Assembly: GCA_964196565.1 (NCBI GenBank)
Contig: CAXMUH010000103.1
Location: 1-25,897 of the forward strand
Length of the DNA: 25,897 bases
From: 2-12-FULL-42-15 sp964196565
GTDB taxonomy: Bacteria > Pseudomonadota > Gammaproteobacteria > Coxiellales > Coxiellaceae
Reading direction: 5' to 3'
Notes under the pieces: generated by a model
The model's input: the letters and a program-made list of their open reading frames with translations, nothing else
What the model was told of the DNA's origin: nothing
Database searches by the model: none
Part shown: piece by piece, positions 6,775 through 13,801 of the stretch
Position numbering within the stretch: position 1 is the stretch's first letter
How the letters are laid out: every line of letters starts with the position of its first letter
Translations under genes and position numbers: made by a program

Positions 6775-7791
6775 TTAGAGACTGAACCGCGATGAAGAAT
6801 ATTCTTCTTCTTTACTGTCGGCGTTTTTTTTATGCTCTGTTTTTTTAATCGTTTCAACGATCACTTTGACTAATTCTTTAATAAGTTTTATTTTATCTTC
6901 GTACTTATTTATATCTCTACCGAGATGATCTTTAACCCCGTTATAACTCTGGTATAATGCAAAAGCCTCTGGTTTTCTCTTGCAAATAGGGATTTGATGC
7001 ATGGCAATAAATCTATCAAACAAGCAGTCAATAAGCAAATCTTCTTTATTTTCGTTAATAATCTTTCTCACAACATCACAGCTTTGACTATAAATAGCTT
7101 TTAGATCAGTTTGAATGGAATTCTGTATCTCTTTGAGAGTAATTCCCGACAGCTTTAATTTTAGAAAAAGAGCCGCTATAATTGGTTTGTCGAAAGACTT
7201 AGGATTATCATCATGGCAACGCATTTGACATAGTTCATTAAACCTCAGTTTATCATTCGGCGGTGTATTATTGTTATCATTGGTTAGTTTCTTTATGAGA
7301 CGGTCAAGAAGTAATCTTTTGATAAGTAGTCTTTCGTTAGGATGCTGGCCGTACCTGCGACATAAATATGTTATTGCAACATGATGAGAAAAGCATGCAA
7401 TTACATCACTAAGCGCAGGTGTTGTTTCTTTTTGCGTGCTTTTGTGATCACTGGGAGTTTCTTTTTGCCTGTTTTTGTTATCATTGGTTGGTCTCTCTAA
7501 GAGAGCGGAGAAAAGTGAGCTTTCTAACTCTTGACTACGACCATTAACATTAACCCTGCTGCGATCGCGACACAAAGATGATATCTTGTCGTTATGACTC
7601 TGTAATGATTCACTAAGCTCTTCGCGCCGTGTTTCATCTTGCGTGTTTTTGCTGTCTGCTGTATCAGGACTCTCTAGTTTTTTTTCCTCTGAAGGTTCCA
7701 CTTTATTTTCTGGCGGTCGCCTGGGAATTACTGCCATTTCGATGCCAGCGTTTTTTTCTTCCGTTCCAAAAAATTCCATAATGCGTTTCAT
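6775..7791 (-). CDS. Hypothetical protein, charged, effector-like (338 aa)
   Basis: Not recognised. Residues about 20-125 are hydrophilic and low-complexity, with three copies of an 11-residue unit D-x-K-[NS]-x-Q-[KD]-E-T (starting at 46, 104 and 115). About 127-320 look alpha-helical and contain Cys residues ('LCRRYG', 'LCQMRCHDD') and a 'DKPIIAALF' patch. There is no signal peptide or membrane helix. The C-terminus 'ADSKEEEYSSSRFSL' has a Glu cluster about 10 residues from the end, then Ser residues and a terminal hydrophobic, resembling the E-block of Dot/Icm type IV substrates. GGAAAG precedes the ATG at 7791; Met5 is an alternative start. It is surrounded by AT-rich intergenic DNA and lies inside the split ybe cluster. 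A lineage-specific secreted effector is one reasonable guess, not a finding. Confidence 0.75.
   Translation of the reverse strand: MKRIMEFFGTEEKNAGIEMAVIPRRPPENKVEPSEEKKLESPDTADSKNTQDETRREELSESLQSHNDKISSLCRDRSRVNVNGRSQELESSLFSALLERPTNDNKNRQKETPSDHKSTQKETTPALSDVIACFSHHVAITYLCRRYGQHPNERLLIKRLLLDRLIKKLTNDNNNTPPNDKLRFNELCQMRCHDDNPKSFDKPIIAALFLKLKLSGITLKEIQNSIQTDLKAIYSQSCDVVRKIINENKEDLLIDCLFDRFIAMHQIPICKRKPEAFALYQSYNGVKDHLGRDINKYEDKIKLIKELVKVIVETIKKTEHKKNADSKEEEYSSSRFSL
7424..7489. repeat. Tandem 33-bp repeat within the 338-aa orphan gene
   Basis: Two adjacent 33-bp units (7424-7456 and 7457-7489) agree at 27 of 33 positions and each encode an 11-residue D-x-K-x-x-Q-K-E-T unit on the minus strand. 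A more diverged third copy lies at 7631-7663 (20 of the first 26 bases match the first unit). The period is a multiple of three, so copy number can change without breaking the frame. Confidence 0.75.
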
Positions 7792-8017
7792 ATAATAATC
7801 TTTCCGTATTTATCTTCCTTGCCATAAACTTAAAACCCAAGTAGTTTTACTACTGTTTCGGCTATTAATTGTTGTTACAATTTTAATTCATCGAGATTAA
7901 CAAAATATGAAATTATTATAATTTAATGCGAGGACGGATGCGAAGGTATGTAATGTGCGACGACCGCGTTTTTTAATAACATATTGATTTATATAATATA
8001 ATTATAATGAATTTAGC

Positions 8018-8046
8018 TGGTCAAGTATATAAGCAGATTGTATAAT
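8018..8046 (+). promoter_or_regulatory. Candidate SDR promoter giving a near-leaderless mRNA
   Basis: TGGTCA (8018-8023, 4/6 match), a 17-nt spacer and a perfect TATAAT (8041-8046) end only 7 nt before the ATG at 8054. Transcription would begin at or next to the start codon. No Shine-Dalgarno is present. Two further TATAAT hexamers (7992-7997, 8003-8008) lie upstream and could give a longer leader instead. Confidence 0.5.
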
Positions 8047-8053
8047 AGTTGCT

Positions 8054-8809
8054 ATGAAATCAATAGAACCAAAGCAAGATTTAGTTGTAGTAGTTACCGG
8101 TGGAAGTCGAGGCCTAGGCTTGGCTATTGTTAACAGCTTTTCGCGTCTAGGCTATACGGTTTTTAACCTGGATGTAGCTAAGCCAGAAGCAGACAGCGAA
8201 CACTTAATTCAATGTGATGTGAGTCAGGCTAATGAAGTCGAGCAAGCGTTTGCAAAAATCAAAGCTCAACATCATCGCGTTGATATACTAGTCAACAATG
8301 CGGGCATTCAGCGTTACGGTACTGTCACCTCAACAGATGAGGACCTCTGGGATGATGTGATCAATACCAATTTGAAAAGCGCTTTCCTTTGCTCAAAAGC
8401 CGCCATTCCCTTGATGCAGAGTAATAAGCATGGAGTGATTGTGAATATTGCCAGTGCGCAATCATTTATGTCACAGGAAAATGTTGCTGCCTACACCACA
8501 AGTAAGACGGCACTTTTAGGGTTAACCCGAAGTATAGCTATTGATTACGCACCCCATATTCGCAGCATTGCTCTTTGCCCCAGCACAGTTGATACGCCGA
8601 TGCTGCATGAGGCGATTAGAGAATCATCAGATCCTGATGCCGTGCTCGAAGCCTGCAAAGCTATGCACTTAACTCAATCCATTGCTGAACCTAATGATAT
8701 AGCCGAGTTGGTTTTATTTCTTTGTAGTGAAAAAGCCAAATTTATTACCGGCCAGAGTTTTCGTATTGATGGTGGGTTGGGGTTAAAAATCGATGGTTCT
8801 CCTGTTTAG
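8054..8809 (+). CDS. Short-chain dehydrogenase/reductase (SDR), classical type
   Basis: A 251-aa cytosolic NAD(P)-dependent oxidoreductase of the classical SDR family. The cofactor motif T15-G-G-S-R-G-L-G22 is followed by Asp40 at the end of beta-2 ('VFNLDVAKPE'), which favours NAD(H) over NADP(H). NNAG is at 81-84. The catalytic tetrad is Asn106, Ser134 ('NIASAQS'), Tyr147 and Lys151 ('AAYTTSKTA'). The C-terminus carries 'FITGQSFRIDGGLGL', typical of the family. The Rossmann strand starts about 10 residues from Met1, so the start is well supported even though no ribosome-binding site is visible. It stands alone, convergent with ybeY across about 100 bp and divergent from the orphan gene. The substrate (sugar, polyol or 3-oxoacyl) cannot be read from sequence. 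Confidence 0.93.
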   Translation: MKSIEPKQDLVVVVTGGSRGLGLAIVNSFSRLGYTVFNLDVAKPEADSEHLIQCDVSQANEVEQAFAKIKAQHHRVDILVNNAGIQRYGTVTSTDEDLWDDVINTNLKSAFLCSKAAIPLMQSNKHGVIVNIASAQSFMSQENVAAYTTSKTALLGLTRSIAIDYAPHIRSIALCPSTVDTPMLHEAIRESSDPDAVLEACKAMHLTQSIAEPNDIAELVLFLCSEKAKFITGQSFRIDGGLGLKIDGSPV

Positions 8810-8910
8810 TTAAGTACTCTATTTGATCTATCTTCAAGGTAAATATACTTGATAAAAATTAATAAAATATTAATTGGTTGTAATTTAGTGGTATGTTTTT
8901 TTTGAGAAGA

Positions 8911-9372
8911 TTAATAAGGGTTGGGGAAGTTTAGGCTTTTTAGAATATCAACTTCCAACTGTTCCATAATTTTAGCATCATTATCTTCGATATGATCATA
9001 ACCCAATAAATGCAAAAACCCATGCACAACCAGATGAGCCCAGTGCGCTTCGATCGATTTTTCTTGTTGTTTAGCCTCAATCGCAACGAGTTCTGCACAA
9101 ATGGCTAAATCACCAAGGCTATCTGCTTCGAATCCGGCTATTGGATTGTCAGGAAAAGATAACACATTGGTTGGGCCTTTTTTATGGCGAAACTGTTCAT
9201 TCAGTTCTGCACTCTCTGCAGAGCTTACCACGCGGATAGTGATTTCATTTTGGTTGGCGGGAATTTTATTTGGGATAATCGTTATTGCTTGATTTAGCCA
9301 CTGTGTCATTGTTTTTGCAGAAGGAATCTCGGGATCTTTAATGTCATTTTGTAACTCAACCTGAATGCTCAT
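8911..9372 (-). CDS. ybeY: Endoribonuclease YbeY (rRNA maturation factor)
   Basis: Zn-dependent endoribonuclease (153 aa; E. coli 155) needed for 16S rRNA 3'-end maturation and ribosome quality control. The metal site H117-x3-H121-x5-H127 lies in 'HLVVHGFLHLLGYDH', the family hallmark. The conserved 'LNEQFRHKKGPTNVLSFP' stretch at about 57-73 includes the conserved Arg62; Asn69 stands where most homologues have Asp. Its ATG overlaps the phoH stop as ATGA (9372-9369), the usual tight ybeZ-ybeY coupling. What is missing is corC directly downstream: the strand switches to a convergent SDR gene instead. Confidence 0.96.
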   Translation of the reverse strand: MSIQVELQNDIKDPEIPSAKTMTQWLNQAITIIPNKIPANQNEITIRVVSSAESAELNEQFRHKKGPTNVLSFPDNPIAGFEADSLGDLAICAELVAIEAKQQEKSIEAHWAHLVVHGFLHLLGYDHIEDNDAKIMEQLEVDILKSLNFPNPY

Positions 9373-10376
9373 GTGTCTGCTTCATACGCTTCTATAATAT
9401 GCTGCACAATTGGGTGGCGAACCACATCATTGGGCTTGAAAAAACTAAACTGGATGCCATCGATATTTTGTAAAATATTAATTGCATGACGCAAGCCGGA
9501 TTCAATGCGTTTTGGTAAATCAGTTTGGGTAATATCACCGGTTATTACGGACTTTGAGCCAAAACCGATTCGAGTTAAAAACATTTTCATCTGATCGACC
9601 GTGGAGTTTTGCGCTTCATCGAGAATAACAAATGAATCATTAAGCGTTCGTCCACGCATATAAGCGAGTGGGGCAATTTCAATAATGCTTTTGCTGAGTA
9701 AATGATTAACGCGATCAATGCCTAAAAGTTCATATAAGGCATCATATAATGGGCGAAGATAAGGATCGATTTTTTGGGCTAAATCCCCGGGTAAATAACC
9801 TAAGCTTTCGCCGGCTTCTACCGCAGGACGCACTAATAAAATTCGGCTGACGTCTTCATTTTCTAGGGCGCTAACCGCACAAGCCACCGCAAGAAATGTT
9901 TTTCCTGTGCCAGCTGGGCCTATCCCAAAATTAATATCATGCTTCATAATAGCATTTAAATAATGCTGTTGATTGGGGGTGCGTGGTTTGACCACGGTTT
10001 TATTTACTTTTAAGCTATAATCTCTGCCAGTGGATGTTGTGGTTTGTTTTTCATTGGAGCTGGTGTTTATTGCTTTAATGGTCAGCATAATATGCTGGGT
10101 AGTTATATTATAACTATGTTCTGTTTCTTGGTAGAGCGTCTTCAATACTTTGCATGCCGTATCCACCGAGTGTGGAATACCGATAATTTGAAAATCCATA
10201 CCGCGGTTATTGATTTCAACACCCAAATTTCGTTCCAGAAAATGTAGGTTGTCGTCACATTCGCCGCACAAAATGCCAAGGCGATTGTTGTCTTCGGGTT
10301 GGAGAGTAAAGTTTTTGGTGGATTCTTTTTGGCTCAATGGTAATTCCTTTTCAATTTCGGTGGTTATATTTTCCAC
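9369..10376 (-). CDS. ybeZ: PhoH-like ATPase YbeZ
   Basis: PhoH-family P-loop ATPase (335 aa; E. coli YbeZ about 346 aa), thought to act with YbeY in RNA metabolism. The N-terminal region (about 30-100) fits the KH-like part of the family. The Walker A motif is G153-P-A-G-T-G-K159-T160, and Walker B is 'FVILDEAQN' (249-257). 'RPAVEAGESLGYLPGDL' (183-199) and 'SKSVITGDITQTDLP' (274-288) are PhoH signatures. Start codon is GTG (10376-10374), with AGGGA a few bases upstream. It lies 31 nt after miaB and overlaps ybeY by 4 nt. Confidence 0.96.
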   Translation of the reverse strand: MENITTEIEKELPLSQKESTKNFTLQPEDNNRLGILCGECDDNLHFLERNLGVEINNRGMDFQIIGIPHSVDTACKVLKTLYQETEHSYNITTQHIMLTIKAINTSSNEKQTTTSTGRDYSLKVNKTVVKPRTPNQQHYLNAIMKHDINFGIGPAGTGKTFLAVACAVSALENEDVSRILLVRPAVEAGESLGYLPGDLAQKIDPYLRPLYDALYELLGIDRVNHLLSKSIIEIAPLAYMRGRTLNDSFVILDEAQNSTVDQMKMFLTRIGFGSKSVITGDITQTDLPKRIESGLRHAINILQNIDGIQFSFFKPNDVVRHPIVQHIIEAYEADT

Positions 10377-10407
10377 AATCCCTATCCTTATTTTTGGCCC
10401 TTAAGAT

Positions 10408-11727
10408 TTAAAGTTCGCCGCGAAGCGAATTTGGCCTCGCTTCAACAATCTTAATCGAGATAATCTTTCCAATCAAACTTTCATTTTCTGATGCAAAGTT
10501 AACCACACGATTATTTTCGGTACGCCCGGAAAGTTCTTTGGGGCTTTTCTTGGATTTCCCGCTCACCAGAATTTTTTGTCTGCTGCCCACCATGCCGGCA
10601 CTAATATTAGCAGCATGCGCGATAATGCGGCTTTGGAGAACCTTTAAGCGTTTCTTTTTGGTTTCTAAACTCACATCATCTTCTAGAAAAGCTGCTGGGG
10701 TCCCAGGACGCTTACTGTAGATAAAGCTATAAGAAGTATCAAAACCAATCTCCGTCACCAGATCCATGGTCGCTTTAAAATCGGCATCGGTTTCACCGGG
10801 AAAGCCAATAATAAAATCAGATGAGATGCTAATGTCTGGGCGGACTTTTTTTAGTTTGCGAATTTTAGATTTAAATTCAAGTGCGGTGTAATTTCGTTTC
10901 ATCGCAGTTAAAATGCGATCAGATCCACTTTGAACGGGTAGATGTAAATGATTAGCAAGTTTCGGTTCTTCGGCGTATGCATCAATTAAATCATCGGAAA
11001 AAGCGAGTGGGTGAGACGTGGTAAATCGAATACGTTCGACTTCATCCATCGCTGCAATGTAGTGGATTAACAGCGCTAAACTTGCGATGTTGCCATCATG
11101 CATGAGACCTCGATAGTCATTCACATTTTGGCCCAGTAAAATAATTTCACGCACACCTTGTTGGCTTAAAGTTGCAACTTCATTGATAACATCATCAAAT
11201 GGTCGGCTGATTTCTTCACCGCGAGTGTAGGGTACCACACAAAAGCTGCAATATTTGCTGCAGCCTTCCATAATGGATACATTGGCAGAAGGCCCATTGG
11301 CTTTAGGCTCGGGTAAGCAGTCAAATTTTTCAATTTCGGGAAAGGTGGTATCTACGGCCGGAGAGTTGGTTTGAGTGACTTGGTTGAGCATCGCTGGCAG
11401 ACGATGTAGCGTTTGTGGGCCAAAGACGAGGTCAACGAAAGGGGCACGCTTTATGATCATCTCACCCTCTTGGCTGGCGACACAGCCACCGACTCCGATG
11501 ACCATCCCCGGTTTTTTGTCTTTTAATTTGCGATAGCGGCCAAGCTCTGAGAATACTTTTTCTTGTGCCTTTTCACGAACCGAGCAAGTATTGATCAATA
11601 TAACATCCGCTTCAGCAGCTTCTTGAGTTAATTCAAGACCATGTGAGGCTTTGAGCACATCCGCCATTTTGGTGGAGTCGTACTCATTCATTGCGCAGCC
11701 TTGGGTTTTGATATAGAGCTTTTTCAT
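10408..11727 (-). CDS. miaB: tRNA-2-methylthio-N6-dimethylallyladenosine synthase MiaB
   Basis: Radical-SAM methylthiotransferase that converts i6A37 to ms2i6A37 in tRNAs reading UNN codons. The N-terminal UPF0004 domain supplies Cys11, Cys48 and Cys82 for the auxiliary [4Fe-4S] cluster ('KTQGCAMNEYDS', 'INTCSVREKA', 'VGGCVASQEG'). The radical-SAM cluster motif C156-x3-C160-x2-C163 is in 'GCSKYCSFCVVPYTRG'. The C-terminal TRAM domain covers about 375-439 ('NRVVNFASENESLIGKIISIKIVEA'). Length (439 aa) is close to the E. coli enzyme. AAGGTG precedes the ATG. It is the first gene of miaB-ybeZ-ybeY. Confidence 0.97.
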   Translation of the reverse strand: MKKLYIKTQGCAMNEYDSTKMADVLKASHGLELTQEAAEADVILINTCSVREKAQEKVFSELGRYRKLKDKKPGMVIGVGGCVASQEGEMIIKRAPFVDLVFGPQTLHRLPAMLNQVTQTNSPAVDTTFPEIEKFDCLPEPKANGPSANVSIMEGCSKYCSFCVVPYTRGEEISRPFDDVINEVATLSQQGVREIILLGQNVNDYRGLMHDGNIASLALLIHYIAAMDEVERIRFTTSHPLAFSDDLIDAYAEEPKLANHLHLPVQSGSDRILTAMKRNYTALEFKSKIRKLKKVRPDISISSDFIIGFPGETDADFKATMDLVTEIGFDTSYSFIYSKRPGTPAAFLEDDVSLETKKKRLKVLQSRIIAHAANISAGMVGSRQKILVSGKSKKSPKELSGRTENNRVVNFASENESLIGKIISIKIVEARPNSLRGEL

Positions 11728-11783
11728 AGTGCACCTTACAAGGATAAAGTCGGCATTCTATTATGAAATTGATCAATTTGCTA

Positions 11784-11826
11784 GTAGACGTGGGGTGGAT
11801 TAGCGCTGCGAGGTGCGTAATCCACC
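11784..11826. repeat. REP-like palindrome with a GTAG head
   Basis: A GTAG tetranucleotide (11784-11787) is followed by GGTGGATTA (11794-11802) and its exact inverse TAATCCACC (11818-11826), separated by a 15-nt GC-rich loop. A GTAG head before an imperfect palindrome is the layout described for repetitive extragenic palindromes mobilised by RAYT transposases. The 'GGTGGATTA...TAATCCACC' arms resemble REP units I recall from other gammaproteobacteria. No U-tract follows on either strand, so it is not a standard terminator. It sits between the permease stop and the miaB start, both on the minus strand. Confidence 0.6.
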
Positions 11827-11829
11827 TAT

Positions 11830-13494
11830 TTAACTAATAATACTGGTATGCCCATGATGATCTTCATCTGGAACGGTTGCTGGAACTCCAGTTTCAGCTT
11901 CATCTTGCAAGCGCAGCAAAGTATCATGCACATGTTCCTTATTAGCACGGAATTTAACCGCTAAAAATAAGCTGCCGCCACTTAACATGGCAAGGAAGAC
12001 GAAATCCCAACCCATTCCAATAACGCCTTTGCCGCCGCCAAAGGAACCATAATATGAGAGCACATTTAATCCGACTAAATAGGGCCACATCCAAACCGAT
12101 GCATGCCAGTTCATGATGACGCCGCGTGGCCGATTAGAGAAGATGCGATAGATAAGAAATAACAGAAAAGATGCGGTGAGTGCGAGCCCGAATTTAGAAA
12201 CAACATGCCAGCCGGTCCAGAAAACAATACAAGTACAAATATAAAAAGCTAAAAAGCACCAAATCTCGACAAAAGGCACGCGAAACACTCTTTTGTAATC
12301 GGGTAGTTGATAGCGCAAACAAAGACAACACACCGGACCGGTAAGATACGATAATGCAATGATGGAAGACATAAACTGCGCCATTGCAAACCAGCCATGA
12401 AAAGGCAAAAAGAAAATCATACCAACCACAAAATTTACCATTACTGCTTGGGCAGGTATGCCGCGAGTCGTTACTTTTTGTAAGAATTCGGGCAGCTGAC
12501 GATTGGCGCTTAATCCATAAAGTGTGCGTGCAGCACTGGTGCTGTAAACCAATCCCGCAGCGCTGGTTGCAACAATTGCTGTAATTGATAACAGTACAGC
12601 TGAATCCGATAAGTGATAAAAAGATAACATGCCGACAAAAGGTCCTTCATCGCCATTAAAATGAATAGATGACCAGCCGTGAGCCAAACTGTTTGGTGGT
12701 AGCGCACCAATAAAGGCGACTTGTAGTATAAGATAAATTATCAACACACTGACTAGACTAGCGACAATACTAATTAGCACTGATCGATTGGGGTTTTTAG
12801 TTTCACCCGCAAGCTCGACCGATTGTTTAAACCCATTAAAGGCAAATAAGACGCCTCCAGTTGCAAGGGCTACCAAAACGCCATGCCACCCAGTTGGTAG
12901 AAATCCGCCATGCTGTATATTTGAAAAGTTTTTTGCATGAAAAGCAAATACAATTAGCATAATGCCAGTTAATAAAGCCACTGCGATTTTAATTACGGTG
13001 AAAACATTATTTAAACGAGTGATTAATCGAATTGAATAAATATTAATGATACTGAAAATCAGCATTAAAACAACAGCAGCACCATACCCGTATAAGCTTA
13101 ATGAATGTGGGCTTGCTTTATTATGAGCAAGCAGGCTTGGAAAATAATCACTGGAATATTGCAGTAGCGCCTGGGTTTCGATGGGTGGCGCTGTCATTAG
13201 CGTAAACCAAGTGATCCAACCAAAAAATAAACTGACAAAGGTGCCGTGGGTTAATTGTGGAAATCGCGTGCTACCACCGGTTACGGGTAACATGGTGGTG
13301 ATTTCTGCATAGGTGAGGGCGATAATCATGATCAGTATTCCGCCGATTATCCAAGCAAATATAGAAGCGGGCCCAGAAAGTTGGCCAACATAAAGTGCAC
13401 TAAATAACCATCCTGAACCGATCATTGCGCTAATTGAAGAAAACGTGAGCCCAAGCGTACTAATTCGACGTTTGTAGGCGCGTTTTTCAGTCAT
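11830..13494 (-). CDS. APC-superfamily amino acid permease
   Basis: Inner-membrane amino acid/amine transporter (554 aa) of the APC superfamily. The first helix contains the substrate-binding 'SAMIGSGWLF' (22-31). 'ELAGETKNPNRSV' (227-239), a conserved loop of this superfamily, follows the sixth helix. About 12 or more hydrophobic segments fill residues 10-515. A hydrophilic C-terminal tail (about 517-554) ends in an acidic and His-containing stretch ('PDEDHHGHTS'), which is not typical of the family. RBS AAGGAAAA precedes the ATG. The gene is divergent from the leucyl aminopeptidase across a 307-bp region. The transported substrate cannot be predicted; peptide-derived amino acids are plausible from context only. 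Confidence 0.92.
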   Translation of the reverse strand: MTEKRAYKRRISTLGLTFSSISAMIGSGWLFSALYVGQLSGPASIFAWIIGGILIMIIALTYAEITTMLPVTGGSTRFPQLTHGTFVSLFFGWITWFTLMTAPPIETQALLQYSSDYFPSLLAHNKASPHSLSLYGYGAAVVLMLIFSIINIYSIRLITRLNNVFTVIKIAVALLTGIMLIVFAFHAKNFSNIQHGGFLPTGWHGVLVALATGGVLFAFNGFKQSVELAGETKNPNRSVLISIVASLVSVLIIYLILQVAFIGALPPNSLAHGWSSIHFNGDEGPFVGMLSFYHLSDSAVLLSITAIVATSAAGLVYSTSAARTLYGLSANRQLPEFLQKVTTRGIPAQAVMVNFVVGMIFFLPFHGWFAMAQFMSSIIALSYLTGPVCCLCLRYQLPDYKRVFRVPFVEIWCFLAFYICTCIVFWTGWHVVSKFGLALTASFLLFLIYRIFSNRPRGVIMNWHASVWMWPYLVGLNVLSYYGSFGGGKGVIGMGWDFVFLAMLSGGSLFLAVKFRANKEHVHDTLLRLQDEAETGVPATVPDEDHHGHTSIIS

Positions 13495-13801
13495 ATATTT
13501 TCCTTAAAATTAACATGTCTGCTTCAATGTATATTTAGTATTGATTGCAACGTAACCTAGCACCGAAAAAACACAAGCAAGGGATTGTACCGACTAAAAC
13601 AGTTCGGTTCAATTGAGGTTTGACTGAATCTAATATTAAACTATTTATGTGCGGACTTTTAAAGTACATTCTAATTTAAATATGCTGTATAATTTTTTGT
13701 TTATTAGTAATATTATTTTAAAGTCGTATAAACTTAACATTATTATACTTAATAAAACTTAACGTAAATATGCTAAAATATTGACATAGGGGAAACTATT
13801 T
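13495..13801. promoter_or_regulatory. Divergent promoter region, permease / aminopeptidase
   Basis: A 307-bp AT-rich region without an ORF. For the plus-strand aminopeptidase there is an extended -10, TG-C-TAAAAT, at 13771-13779, and a GGGGAA ribosome-binding site just before the ATG at 13802. A short imperfect hairpin (ACCGACT at 13589-13595 against AGTTCGGT at 13601-13608) lies in the permease-proximal half. Nothing else was recognised. Confidence 0.45.

Noticed and set aside
7424..7663. Repeated 33-bp units as a CRISPR array.
   Set aside because: Two units are directly adjacent without spacers, the third is diverged, and all are in frame inside one coding sequence.
8810..8910. T-run and AATTAAT/ATTAATT stretch between the SDR and ybeY as a bidirectional terminator.
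   Set aside because: No stable GC-containing stem next to the T-run; only AT-rich weak complementarity.
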